Assembly (NCBI RefSeq): GCF_022965805.1 | Contig: NC_133108.1 | Coordinates: 39,440,051-39,504,050 of the forward strand | DNA: 64,000 bases | From: Primulina eburnea | Taxonomy: Eukaryota > Streptophyta > Magnoliopsida > Lamiales > Gesneriaceae | Direction: 5' to 3' | Part shown: piece after piece, positions 1 to 12,606 of the stretch | How the letters are laid out: each line of letters begins with the position of its first letter | How positions within the stretch are numbered: the first letter of the stretch is position 1 | Notes under the pieces: generated by a model | Told to the model about the DNA's origin: nothing | The model's database searches: none | What the model saw: only the letters and a program-made list of their open reading frames with translations | Translations under genes and position numbers: made by a program

Positions 1-268
1 AAACTGAACCAAATTCTCTTTTCCTTTTTAAGGTTTTGGCTTCTGTAATTTCAGTTTTGGATTGATTTTATGATTTTCGATTTCTTATGTACGACTTTAA
101 TCCATATGACTTGTGTCTAGTGACTTTAGAAAAGATGACAGATGATTAATATATGTACTCATGCTTAGTAAATTGTTTCTGTTTTGATGATAATCAATGT
201 TTTTTTCTTTTTTTTAAAAAAAATAATAATAATATGTGGTATCTTACAGAAACTCATGTACTTGTCAG

Positions 269-3200
269 GCGATTGAGATGTTGTCAGATAGTCAAAATTG
301 TATTCCTATCATTTTCCTCATAACGGATGGGGCTGTTGAAGATGAGAGACATATTTGTGATGCATTGAAAAGCCAGTTAACAAATAAAAAAAATGTTTGC
401 CCCCGAGTTTCCACATTCGGCATAGGTATGATTTTCATTCAGTAACTTTTTTGTTATGTTTGATATGCATTGAAAAGGATTGAAATTAAGCCAAATATGT
501 ACAAACAATTTCAAGGCACTTTGGAAATTTTTGGAAAAAGTTTTGGAGAAATATTTTGTAGGAATAATTTGGGAATTAAATATGTGTTTGGTTTGTTTCG
601 GGGATGAAATTGTTACAGTAGATGTTATGAAAGCATGAGAGAAACATTGTCAAAAAAAATCATGCGAGAAACAATTGCATAAATTTACTTTAAAGTTTTA
701 AAATAATATGGTTTAGATTGAAATTTATCATAATAATGCATTATTTTTGGAATGATGAAAAGTTTAGCTAAAAGTAGTGGCTATGTTGGAACTTGAAGAT
801 ATGAAAGAGAAGGAAAACTAGTTTTGGGGAAAGAAAATATAACTAAATTGATAATATTTATTTTAATTTTTGAAGATGAGAAACTGATTCTGGAAAATAA
901 AAACAAACACTGCATAAATAGTTCTTAATAAAAAAAATGATCAAGTAAGTTATAAAATACGTTTAATCAGCTGTTAATTCTACTGGTAGCGTTGTCAGAA
1001 CATATGTATATTCAAAAGGTTCCATATAATGTACACAATATACTCATATCTATAAAGCAATTAACCTCTGTACATATAGATTAATTAACCAACATTTTCA
1101 TTTATTTTTAAAATGAAATGTGCAAGTATGGACGTAAACCATTCTATTCTGCAGATTTGGATTATGTATGGCGTTTTATTCTGTACTACATAACATAATT
1201 TACATGGTATAGATTTATTACAATTTCTTAAATTCCAATTACCAAAGATTTCCACAATAAAGTTTGAGATGGTTAAAAGTGCTCAACTCTTAGGTTGCAG
1301 ACTCCTAAGGTCATTTCTGATGGCTAAATATCATTTCTATATTTTATAAAATTTGAGCAACCTTTTTTTCCCATTGCATGCTTGAGATACTTGCCTGATT
1401 GGTTGTCTCAACTGTAATATAAATATATTTAGGTGATTTCTGTAATCATTACTTCCTTTGGATGCTTGCAACAATTGGTCGTGGGCAATATGATTCTGCT
1501 ATTGACCTGGGTAAGTTCTAGCCTTCTTTTTGTAGCGCTCTGGTGCATCAAAATATTGTGCCTGAATTTCCAGTTTTTTCCTTCAAATATTAGGTAAAAT
1601 TAAACAAATCTTCATGATTCACAAGCAATTGTTTCACGATAAAAGAAAATTAAATTTGTTCTGATCTCTCATTATTTCGATAATGGCCATATATCCTATT
1701 TAATTTTTACTTGAGTTACACTTCTGTAATTTTGATATTCCCTGTGGCCTGATCTTAACATTTTTTAATGAGGCACAAACTACCTCTTTCTGAAGAATAA
1801 GAGAGTTGCGCCCAAGCAATACAAGGCCATTTTCTGATTTGTTTTACAAAATTTGACAGGTTCAATTGAGGTTCGAATAAAAGGACTATTTGCCAGAACC
1901 TCATCTATTTTGCTTGCAAATATTTCTTTTGAGAATGTTGATGAACTTGATGATCTTGAGGTGCATACTTTCATTCCTTTGTGGTTTAAGAAATGGTTAT
2001 TAAATTACTGGTTACCATATGGAACACTACTGAAATATTTTTCATGTCAGCTGTCTTAATTTTCTGAACGCACAGAAATTGCATTGATTTCGATTTTTCC
2101 TTTTCCCAGTTATCTATGACATCCTATTCCCAAACAAAGTATTAAGTTTTGTGGGGACTACATCCATTTAGTACTGTCGCTTGTGAATTATGCATGTTTT
2201 TAACAAGAGTCCACGTTTTATGTTAGGTGTTTCCTTCCCGAATTCCAGACCTTTCAACCAAAAGTCCCTTGATCGTGTCCGGCAGATACAGTGGAACATT
2301 TCCAGAGATCCTTAAAGTTAAAGGCATCCTACCTGATTCGACCAATTTCTCTCTAGAACTGAAGACACAAGAGACAAAGGAGATACCTATTGACAAGGTG
2401 CGAGTCATTTGGTGCTTTGATGTGACTGACGATGTAACATTAGCCTTTTGTTCATCTTACAATATTTTCTTTCTTCTTTCTAAGTCAAATTGCCAAAAAT
2501 CGATGCTTTTTCTGTATAGGGATTATTTGACTTTATATTTAACATCTTATTCTAGGGATTACTGGAATTTATATTTAGCATCATTTTCTACGAATCTGTT
2601 TCATTGCATGAACAGTGTATTGGTTTGTTTAAATTTTCCTTTACCAATGCAGTTTTGGGTTAGATTTTTCGACCAACTTCATCTAGTTGCTCGTTTTATG
2701 GCATCTTTTGATTATTTTGATTAATGTTATATCATTACAGATAGTAGCCAAGCAACATATTGAACTCCTTACAGCTCAGGCCTGGTATTCAGAAAGTAAG
2801 GAGCTTGAGGAAAAGGTATTAACAGTTTGATTTATTGCTGTCAACACATAGTCCCTGATATTTTGGCTTTGATACTCGATCTACAAGACAAATAGTGAGT
2901 TTGATTTCTGGAGAAAATCTGGCAAAAGTCACTAAAATACAAAGTATTAAATATCTCTATCACTTCTTGGAAAGCGATGGCATGGTGGCTGTATGAAAGT
3001 CCTTTCTCGATTTACAGAAGTTTTTTAAAAAGATAATGGTTCAAACTTTCAAATGAAATTTGAGTGTTTTCAATTAGGCACAATTTTTCGTACTTTAAGT
3101 GAAGATCTTTGTTTGTAAGATGTTTGTGGGGTTGTTTTATTGCCCGACATAATTGAAAGTTACATCATTCAATTTAAAGTACTGAAAGTAACCATGTTTT

Positions 3201-4740
3201 AAAGGTAAACGAATGATTATATGACTTGGCTACGACAAAGTGTGCACAGTATCGGTATAATACCTTGTCTGATATCCCGTGGAGCCATGACGAGAATCAA
3301 ACATGATATTATTGGTTCTTCTAGGATATTCTAGACTTTTGGTAGAAATTGACAAAATTAAACAGAGTGGAATTTCGTTTCAGTTGGGTAGGAAACCCGA
3401 ATTTTTTGTCAAACAATGTAGGTTTCCGAGGAAATTAACTAGTTGTACCAACTCTTATAACTTTCCCACCATTATGTACTCGTTGTGATGCCTGTCGTTA
3501 TTGTCATGTATCCAAAAAAAGAAAAATCTGTACTAATTAACGATATGAATTTTGTGTCTTGTCGTGGAAAGTTGGTGTGTTTGTACTTTCTAACTGCTCT
3601 CTTCCTTATTCACTTGTGTTTATAAGTATGAAGATATTAGTTCATTGGCATTGTATAGCACTTGGTGAGCTGTAATTTGTATTGACAGGTAGCAAAAATG
3701 AGTGTCCAAAATGCCATTTTTTCTGAGTATACTCACATGGTTTTGCTCGAGACAGTGAAAGGGAAAACAAGCGCAAATTCAAAGAATTCGAAACAGGTGC
3801 GTTTACTTGAACCTTTGAAAATGTCACTAAGTTTTTTATTCTTTTTTTTAATTTAAATGTCACTTTTATCTTTCATTTGCGGATTACTTTGTGTTTTGTT
3901 TCTTTAGATTTTGCAAAGTCCATTGTAATAAAACAACAAACACAGTTTGAACATTATGAGAACCATGACAAACTTATTGAAGGAATCAAATACATAGAGG
4001 GGTATAAAAGCACAAAACATTGGACCCTCTAACAAGATCCAAAAGCTAGAAATATAAATTGATGAAAGACAGACATGTACTCTATATGTCATGACTCATG
4101 CATTCCAACCATTTAAGCTCATTTGCTACCTTTACTACTCGAGTCCGCCATTGCAAATACTGGCAAAACAGCCTCTTAAGAGTTTGAGAGTCAGAAATTT
4201 TTTACTCTAGAGAGTATTTTCAAGTTCTCCCGCTTCATCTCAACTTCAGAATTTACACACGTGTGTCAATTGAGAACTTCCTACATATTGCATTGAGTCA
4301 AAAAATGTAATATGTGATTTTTGAGAATTGTCTTCCATTTGTGTTGTATTTCCAAGAATAATCATGAATGCCTCAAATCTTATTTAATCATATTGCATAT
4401 TTTGCAGATCTCCAACAAAATCGATCATAAAATGACTGAAGACTCCAAACCACAAATAATAACTGTTCTGAACAACATTGGACTGGGTTTTGGCAACGTA
4501 GATGCTACGAAGGAGAACATACCTCCAGGATCTAGCAACACCAAACTCCCCCAAGCTGCAGAATTTTTTATCAAAGCAACTTCCAGCTGCTTTGGAAAAC
4601 TTTGCAGTTACTGCTGTTGCCCGTGCTGTATCCAAATGTGCTCCCACACGAATGATCAATGTGCAATCGTGCTCACTCAGTTGTGCGGTGCCTTGGCGTG
4701 TTTAGGTTGCTACGCATGCTGTGGCGGACATGACTCGTAA
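269..4740 (+). CDS. VWA / inter-alpha-trypsin inhibitor heavy chain-like protein, 3' part
   Basis: Partial gene; the 5' exons lie left of the window. Exons: 269-425, 1433-1510, 1860-1960, 2227-2397, 2741-2815, 3689-3796, 4408-4740, all with GT/AG sites, giving 340 residues and a TAA stop. The first exon encodes the end of a von Willebrand A domain (IIFLITDGAVEDERHICDAL; the TDG triplet is the third metal-site motif). The following exons (FCNHYFLWMLATIGRGQYD; GSIEVRIKGLFA) match the plant family related to inter-alpha-trypsin inhibitor heavy chains (Arabidopsis At1g19110 type). The last exon ends in a tail with 14 cysteines in about 47 residues (SYCCCPCCIQMC). VWA domains bind proteins through a metal ion; the plant role is unknown. 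The acceptor at 268 keeps frame with the family motif AIEML; one at 249 is possible. A likely 3'-UTR intron runs from about 4754 to 4825, just after the stop. Confidence 0.85.
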
Positions 4741-5910
4741 AAAAAGTACTTGGTAAGATAGATATATATAATATATATCAAAATGCTTGTTGTATCATGT
4801 GACATAATTTTATTTTTTTTTCCAGAAAAAGTGGCATAAAATGTTCAGATAATAAGGACGTTGACTCGTGAGAGGGACAATCTGTCGTGTATTTTAGGCG
4901 ATTAGTCTCATATTTTACATGTAAATGAAACTGGTTATAGATGAGCTTTCATATAGTAAGATTTTATTATTTCTGTATGTCTTGGAAGATTATAAAATTT
5001 CAAAACGAAATCTTTGTTGTATATAATATTTGTATAATTTCTTTCTTCGTCGTTGATATTTGCAGTGTAGATTCAAACGATTTTGGACTCTACTGGAATT
5101 TGATCATTTGAACCAAATCATTTACAAACTAAGTTCACAGGTGGTTTCAACTTATGTTCGGCAATCCAACAGTTGAATAATTTGTAATATTGTTAAATTA
5201 AAAATCCCTATTTTAGCTTATTTTCTAATCCAATATCTCAATATTATGGAAGAAGTGATTATCTATATTATTAATCTTGAGATGTTTAAAGTAACTACTT
5301 TAAGGTCATTGTATGTTTTTTTTATATAGAGAAAATAACGTTTTTGGTCTATTAAATTTGCTTATTTTGAATTTTTGTACATTAAATTTTCAACTTTTGA
5401 TTTTGAATGACAAAATTTGAATTATTTGTCTTATGAGTTTTGATGTTACACTGAGAAAAGCTGGCGTAATACCACAAAATATTGTTATGATATCGAAAAA
5501 TGTTGACATGTCTGATGTCACGTAAATGAATTAGGTATAAATAGTCAAAAATTAAAAATTAATTTATCAAAATCAAAATTTAAAAATTTAATGTATCAAA
5601 ACAGAAATTCGACAGTTTAATGGATCAAAATATTATTTTCTCATTTACTTACGTATTCATTTTTTATTTGATAAAGAATCATAAAAAATAAAAATCATAA
5701 AAACCTATTTTTGTAAAAGAAAATTTAAATGTCATTTATAAAGTATCAATCAATCTCAATAAAGTCTTCATCTTTATCTATACTTTTGATTTTATTTGAT
5801 CGTATCTAACATAATATAAAAGGTTATTATGAAAAAAAAAATTTAAAAGTTTTAATTTTTATATAATCTTTAGCTTTTTTGCATAAAAAATATTTAATAA
5901 AAAATAGTGG
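4741..5910. other. 3' flank and intergenic DNA
   Basis: Begins with the 3' UTR of the VWA gene: a probable small intron, then about 200 bases that look transcribed. Beyond about 5050 the sequence is AT-rich without a coding pattern. I see no gene here. Confidence 0.5.
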
Positions 5911-5917
5911 GGAAGAT

Positions 5918-6090
5918 ATTGAAAAATCTCCAATCAAAAAATTTCTTTGGCTTCACTCCCTACCCACAAAATTGTGGTACTATGTCATACAAAATGTGGT
6001 ACACTTCATGTGGAAATATGGTACTAAAAAAGTATCTAGGGACTGAACATAAAAAAAAATGGCGGCTGGAGACTGACCCAAATTTCCCGA
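5918..6090. repeat. Dispersed ~170-bp repeat, copy 1
   Basis: Nearly the same sequence recurs at about 38912-39090 in the same orientation. It includes the stretch coding for MSYKMWYTSCGN in one frame, but both copies contain A-runs that break any longer reading. Ends are uncertain and no terminal repeats are evident. Its family is unknown to me. Confidence 0.7.
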
Positions 6091-6943
6091 AAAATGGTGT
6101 GCATTAGACACGTGTCAAAGCCTTAGAATTGGTCATGTCGGATGAGATTTAAATGGACCAATAAGAATTGAAACAAAATGTACTACTCAGGCAGTGAAGT
6201 ACAACAATGACTTTAGAAGAGAGGAGAGGATAGGAGAAAACGATCTGCATAGCGACACGTAACCCACACCTCGAACAAAACTCCCAAAATTACACGAAAT
6301 ATTATTTTATGTGGTTATTTATTAAAATTATTAAAACATGAGCGATATATTTTAATCATTTGAAATTATTAATATTATGTAATGAATATATTTAACATTT
6401 TAAAAATATTATAAAAACTTTATATCAAAAAAATTATACCATTTGAGATAATGAAGATATTAGATTAGTGGAACTGTTATTAAAAAAATAGAAAAATATA
6501 TTTAGAAAATATAAAATTATTTTTTCTGTCAAAATTTTTTAAAAATAAATAACTATTTGTTAAAAAAATTATATTGTTTATTATATGAATAAATTTTGAT
6601 TAAAAATTTAATTAAAAACAATAAAACAAAAAAAATTATTATTATTATAATTCATTTCTATTTATCTTTTTATATTGTTGTGATCTTGGTCAGCGGTTAT
6701 TGAGTTTTTTGTTGATTTATGAATCAAAGTATTTATACATGTTTTTTAGTTGAATTTTAATGTCCTTAAATCTTTAAATATATCTGAGCCTTAAAAATAT
6801 GTGTTAAATGTTAAGGCTTATGAAAAATAATTTAATCGAATTTTAAATAAATTTTATATACTTTTTTTTTAATTGGTCTTGATTAAATTTATATTTATGC
6901 TAAAGATTCTATTAAGTTGGCATGTTTCTAGATTTTGATGAGG
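6091..6943. other. AT-rich intergenic DNA
   Basis: Mostly A/T with long A and T runs from 6300 on. Nothing coding and no structured repeat seen. Confidence 0.5.
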
Positions 6944-7125
6944 CAAAAACTTGTGTGAGACGGTCTCACGGGTCGTATTTGTGAGACGGATCTCTTATTT
7001 GGGTCATCCATGAAAAAGTATTACTGTTTATGCTAAAAGTATTACTTTTTATTGTGAATATGGGTAGGGTTGACCCGTCTCACAGATTATGATCCGTGAG
7101 ACGGTCTCACATGAGACCTGCTCTT
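6944..7125 (+). mobile_element. GTGAGAC MITE-like repeat, copy a
   Basis: Best-preserved example. Both ends carry GTGAGACGGTCTCAC inside imperfect ~50-bp terminal inverted repeats. The core has TTGGGTCATCCATGAAAAAG, then T-rich spacer, then GGGTTGACCCGTCTCAC. There is no coding capacity. At least 16 related copies occur in the window. Confidence 0.8.
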
Positions 7126-7538
7126 TTGATGAAGTGTCTCTACGTATTAAGTTGTTGGCTGCAACATTTGTTATTGTAATGGCCGTACTTGGAAACTTCC
7201 ATTTTTTTTTTTATGTCTAAATTTTTTTAATGATATATTAGAATCTCAAATTTCAAATGATTTTAGTAAATTAATTATTTAAAGATGTTGTATATTGTAG
7301 TTTGGCTTCATTATTTATGATAGTTGCATATTTTTGAATTTTTATTATTTACAACTTCATTTATTCTAAACTTTTCGTGTAAAATTATTCAAGAGAATTA
7401 TAAAGTTTGTTTAATTTTGAAAAGGTATAATGATATCTTTGGATTCAAATTTCGAAACTCTAATAATCTTAGTTATTTAATTATAAATAGTTGTTTATTG
7501 AAGTTTGAGAAATTATAAAATCCGACTTTTAAGTTTGA

Positions 7539-7693
7539 CAAAAACTTGTGTGAGATAGTCTCACGGGTCGTATTTGTGAGACGGATCTCTTATTTGGGTC
7601 ATTCATGAAAAAATATTACTTTTTATGTTAATAATTTTATTTTTTATTGTGAATATCGGTAGGGTTGACTCATCTCACATGAGACCCACTCTT
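7539..7693 (+). mobile_element. GTGAGAC MITE-like repeat, copy b
   Basis: Same core and left end as copy a. About 25-30 bases are missing just inside the right end, so the right palindrome is incomplete. Confidence 0.75.
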
Positions 7694-8480
7694 TAACTTT
7701 TATCAGTATAAATGTATCATTTTATGTTGTGTATTGATGATTTTTTTTAATAAAAAATTAAAATAAATTTCAAAAACGAAATACTTTTGGAATGTTTTAA
7801 ATTTAGGAATCCCTTGTGACGATTACTAACATCATGGAAACTTGAAATTATCAGATATGTTGATTTAATTTCCATCGGAAATGCACAATTTTGCCAAATA
7901 AATTTTATTAATCAACCAACGATTTTTTATTTCAATAAAATCATACAAAACAAATTTCTTTTCCTTTTGGCGAGAATTTTCCATATTTGGCAAAAACTGA
8001 GTTTTTATACATAGATATTTTGAGAAATTTGCAATTTTCGTTATGTGTGTGTAGCCATCTATGTCATAAAAACATAAATCTTAATCATGCATATTTCGGT
8101 TTTTAATATTTTTAGTCATTTTTTATCGCGAGTCATTGTAATATTGTGCAATTGAGCACTAAGTCGAGGTCAGGTCAACACTACTTAAACAAATTATCAC
8201 TTTTTTTAAATAATATTAAAATCAAATATTGATTAATAAATTATCAAAATCACAAATAGATAAATATACATATCAAAATTACAATTTTTTTTCATAATAT
8301 TAGTTTTGGATAGTAACGTGACCCTCTTGTTTTCAAATCGTCTATTATTAAGACCACTCATATGAACAAATTAAGATAAGCTGGCACAATGTAATGACTC
8401 GAGCTTATTTTTATTGGCATATGTGATATATAATTGATTAGTTACTATGTCATGACTTTCACTTCAAATTTAGATGGAAC
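7694..8480. other. AT-rich intergenic DNA
   Basis: No coding pattern and no repeat that I can name. Confidence 0.45.
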
Positions 8481-8487
8481 ACTATTG

Positions 8488-8830
8488 GATGTAATAATTG
8501 TTCCTATTTGGTAGAGCGATCGAACCATGGTGTTTGAATTGTTGTGTGGTTTAAAATATTTGAGTTGCACCATTACCACAAACTATAGCTTTTGGTAAAG
8601 CGATAAGCTTTCGATCCTACAATTAGTATCATAGCCAAAGTCACGGGTTCGATTCTCATTAATTGCAAGAAGTGCAATTATTAGGAGGAAGATTGTTGGG
8701 TGCAAATGTGCAATAATTGTCTTTGCTTGGTATAGCGATCGAATCGTGGTGCATGAGCTGTTGTGCGGTTTAAAAGATTTGAGTTGCACCATTACCACCA
8801 GCTATAGCTTTTGGTAAAGCTTTCAGTTCT
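8488..8830 (+). repeat. ~215-bp tandem repeat with tRNA-like block, array 1 (about 1.6 units)
   Basis: Two successive units begin near 8497 (ATTGTTCCTATTTGGTAGAG) and 8708 (ATTGTCTTTGCTTGGTATAG). Each has GAGTTGCACCATTACCAC and a TATAGCTTTTGGTAAAG block. The first also has GTATCATAGCC followed by CGGGTTCGATTCTCA, which resembles a pol III B box or the complement of the acceptor and T arm of initiator tRNA-Met. The second unit stops after the GGTAAAG block. Related arrays lie at 18239-20200 and 20545-20745. Confidence 0.75.
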
Positions 8831-10800
8831 ACAAACACATATTTGAAATATTGATGTTAAAAAGAACCATAATAACAACATTATTGATAGGATCGATTGA
8901 AGAATAATTGTTGAGTTATAATAGTTCGGTTTTTGAAATATTGAACATTGATGAATTAAATCGAGTTTAATTTTTAAATCAAATGGAAGACACATAAAAT
9001 AATCATTCGTAGAATCCAAGTAAGAATTTTATCAAACATTTGATAACAAATATTTTGGTATTTGAAATACACTTAAAATCATTCAACAATACACCTTAAA
9101 ACGTAGTAATAATAAGTAAATGCAATAAATAAATAGACATAATTTGTTTATGGATGTTCGTAATTTAATGAATTCTACGTCACCCATTATTCGCTCAGAG
9201 ATGATCCACTAGAATACTTTGATATAAACAATTCTTTGTATGAACTAATTTAATTTAGGACTTATCTTTTTTTTTAATTGAAACTCCTAGCGCATTCTCA
9301 ATTGTAGACCATAACCTCAGAATCCACATAATTTTTAATGTTTCTTATGACAATACTACAAATATAATCTTTAATGTCTTTGTGTGAAGGCTCACTCAAC
9401 TAAACTTCGAAACTCAACTCTAGTGTATATGTGTAAATGATTGAGTGTGATGATTTTTATAGTGTATGTATATATCAAATGTATCATCACACTTGAATTT
9501 ACTTTCATTCTAGCTAATTTATTTATGTAGCATTAAATAAACTTTTATTTAATCTTCAATATGTTGTATATATAGCATCAAAGAGTGATATATATTTTAG
9601 ACACAAGAATATGACTGTTTGGAAAGTTTCTGTACTGTTTCTGATATTGAAACAATCATTTCCGTCTAACTGCCCACTTTTCCCAAGCCTGACTAATTTT
9701 TAGGTTCGCTGCCACTTGGGCTCCTCAGCTAGACTGATCATTCAGTTGGGCTCGTCAGTTAGACTAAACCAAACTGATGTGATTTCAGTTTATGCAGAAC
9801 TAGTATCTTCATCATCATTTATCAGCATCTTAACTCTGATTCATACTTTTACTTGTGAACATGATCTATAGATCATCGTCTTAGCTTCGTAAATCATATT
9901 GAATCGTTTCATTTTGATAACTGAGCTGATCAGACATATCAAAATATCGTAATTGCTCATGCCAACAGATGGCTGTTTTGGTTTCAATCATGTTGGTCTT
10001 ACGACCATCAATTTGCCCAAATAACATTCGATTTAGCTCAATTGACCCGAGATGCAACTGGTCCAAAATTGAATTTTATGTTCAATGTTTTTGACGACTT
10101 GTCATTTGCATCACCGATCTGTAAGATATTATCGAAACATTGCAGGTCGTCAGATTTTCAGTTTGACTAAATTCGAGTTTCAGTTTTCATATTGAGTTGA
10201 CAATTTCATACTCGAGTAATATGTTAGAAACACAATAACAAGTTTTGTTATCATCAAAATTAAGATTGATAGAGTTACCAATCCCGAAAAATACTACTAT
10301 TACAAGAATTTTAACTATCTATTTTATATATTTATATTTTGTATCTTCCATTTTATGAAAAAATAAATAAATTTACAAAGTAATGAAATACACAATAATA
10401 CAAAATCGAGAAAAACAAATAGTGATATAAAGATTAAAAGAAATTGTAAGGTCAACATATTACCATAACATTTTTGGTATAATAAAAGATTGATGTATAT
10501 CTATATTATAGATTAAGTAATAATCCCTTATTAATATTATCAAATTATCTTCGTAACTACCGTTCTTTCTTAAATAAAAAAGAACATAATAAATTAGTTT
10601 AAAGAAAAGGAATTTTGTTGATGAAATACTCTAATATAATTATATTTTGTATAAAACTTTATTAATTACATATAAAGATAAAACTATAATTTAAATGGAC
10701 AAATCGTGTGAGTATATTTACTAATTACTAATAAATTAATAATAAATATAATAAAAAATAACTCCGGTTAATTAAAAAAATATATATCGTCAAATCCACT
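8831..10800. other. Intergenic DNA
   Basis: AT-rich, with a less biased part at about 9660-10160. A short minus-strand frame at 9881-10066 has no family that I recognise. No gene is called. Confidence 0.45.
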
Positions 10801-10920
10801 TCTAAAACATGTGTAGGATGGAAATAATTAATGGAAAAAAATTAGGTTGTGTGGAAACTGCGTAGAATATGGAGCGGGTCAAGTTGTTGGACTTTTTATT
10901 ACACCATATATTCCTCGTGC

Positions 10921-10951
10921 TTTTTTTTTCTCTCTCTCTCTCTCTCTCCCC
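10921..10951 (+). promoter_or_regulatory. CT-rich (GA-repeat) tract upstream of the JAZ gene
   Basis: A T run followed by about ten CT repeats and a C run, 30-60 bases before the TATA box. Such Y-patch/GAGA tracts are common in plant core promoters. A role here is inferred from position only. Confidence 0.4.
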
Positions 10952-10981
10952 CAAATGGCCAGCAAACTCCATTTGTATATA

Positions 10982-10989
10982 TATATAAA
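10982..10989 (+). promoter_or_regulatory. TATA box of the JAZ gene
   Basis: TATATAAA lies 85-92 bases before the start codon at 11074, which would place transcription start near 11015 and give a leader of about 60 nt. Spacing and motif fit a plant core promoter. Confidence 0.55.
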
Positions 10990-11073
10990 CCACCTTCTCG
11001 TTCCCATTTTCATCGCATATTTAATGCTAAATGTGAAACCACTTGATAACTTCTTGACGCCACCGGAGGGGAA

Positions 11074-12096
11074 ATGGGTTCGGCGGAGATTGTGGATTCC
11101 GGGAGGTTTTCGAGCAGAAGATCTACCAGCTTCTCGCAGACATGTAGCCTTCTGAGTCAGTACCTGAAGGAGAAGGGCACTTTGGGGGAGCTTGCTCAGT
11201 GCTTGAATCCTAACTTCGAGTCCAAAGGTATGAAATCTGATTCCAAGTGGCCTGATCTATGACTTGTTGGATTTGGTTTTAAATTCTACTGGATCTTTTT
11301 TTTCTTTTTTCTTTTTTGGCTTTGCTTTCCATTTTTGTTTGTTTCTTGATTGGATCTGTGGCGGCGGTCGTTTCAGGGACAATGAATTTGTTGCCGATGA
11401 TTGAGAAATCTGATGCCAAAGAAGAGACTCTGAAGAAACCTGAGGTGGAGACTGCGCAGATGACCATCTTCTACGCCGGTCAGGTGATTGTGTTCAACGA
11501 TTTCCCGGCGGACAAGGCCAAGGACGTTATGGTGTTAGCGAGCAACTCCTGCGCCACCAAGAACCGCCACTCCGCCTCGGTTCCTCCGCCGCATACCGCC
11601 CAGTTCCCGGCGGAGTCCGCCACCAGATTTCCGAATATAGTTCGCAGCTTCGGGATACCGGAGCGGACTCAGCACACTCCAGATCCACCTCTTGGTTCAG
11701 GTAAGCTACTACATAACCACACATCTTCAAAAAAAAAAAAAAAAACCACCCCGTCAATTTAATGAAATGTTTTCATCATTATCTGCTGGAAGATGACCAT
11801 TTAATCTGGTTTGCAGATTTACCGATTGCGAGGAAGAATTCACTGGCCCGCTTCTTGGAGAAGAGAAAGGATAGGTATATATGCTGCTAATTTAACTTTT
11901 TATCTAGCTGCCGCGGTTAATTTTCTTGAAACCAAAAAATTGTTGGGCTTCTCCATTTCCATGATTGCATTACAGAATCACAGAAAATGCACCATATCAA
12001 GCTGCAGCAATCAAACCGGTGGCGGCGGCGACTGCAAAGCCACCTACGGCGGAAGCATGGCTGGGATTGGGAAATTTCGAATTTCAGTGCGATTAA
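11074..12096 (+). CDS. Jasmonate ZIM-domain (JAZ/TIFY10-type) repressor
   Basis: Four exons: 11074-11227, 11377-11700, 11817-11874, 11976-12096 (218 residues; frame closes at TAA). The N-terminus [17 protein letters not shown] is typical of JAZ1/JAZ2-like proteins. The TIFY core [15 protein letters not shown] starts at residue 81 (ZIM domain: dimerisation and NINJA binding). The Jas motif [20 protein letters not shown] spans 160-179, followed by ITENAPYQ. In this family Jas binds MYC factors and, with jasmonoyl-isoleucine, the COI1 receptor, leading to ubiquitination and proteasomal loss in the nucleus. LPIARK replaces the commoner LPIARR but keeps the basic residue. The last intron splits Jas just after KRKD, at the conserved 'Jas intron' position. 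No DLN-type EAR motif is seen, so repression probably goes through NINJA/TPL. Exact JAZ number not assigned. Confidence 0.93.
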
Positions 12097-12446
12097 TTAT
12101 CTTCATAATAATAATTTAAATGATTAATTGTCGTTTGGCTTCACTGGTTACTATCTTATTTTCCCATCGATGCATGCCACTTCGTGTGAGTTGGGACTTG
12201 GGACATTTACAAGATCAGCCAAGATTATTAATTTTAGAGATAATGTAACATATATAGTCCTTTCAATAATTGTTTGGATCAGATTTGTTGTGATAATTAT
12301 ATTTCCTTGTGTGTTTGTGATCTTATATTGTGATGACTTTTATACATTTTTATCTAACATGTTGAATATATTGTTGTCAATTTCTTGTTAGGGATATACA
12401 CGAGTCAAGTATCATGCTAATCGAGCTCGAAGCGGTTTAAATTATA
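12097..12446. other. JAZ 3' flank
   Basis: Probable 3' UTR followed by intergenic DNA. The T/A-rich open frame at 12128-12391 is hydrophobic by composition and not a supported gene. Confidence 0.45.
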
Positions 12447-12606
12447 GTAGGTTTTTTGTGAGATGGTCTCACGAATCTTTATCTGTGAGACGGGTCAAGC
12501 TTACCGATATTCACAATAAAAATTAATATTTTTTCATGGATGATCCAAATAAGAGATTCGTCTCACAAAATACGACATGTTGAACCATCTCACACTAATT
12601 TTTGTC
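12447..12606 (-). mobile_element. GTGAGAC MITE-like repeat, copy c
   Basis: Inverted orientation: GTGAGATGGTCTCACGAATC at the left, ATTCACAATAAAAA core, CATCTCACACTAATTTTTG at the right. Confidence 0.78.

Noticed and set aside
8640..8660. Possible tRNA gene at GGGTTCGATTCTCA
   Set aside because: There is a B-box-like block, but no convincing A box, anticodon arm or acceptor pairing around it.
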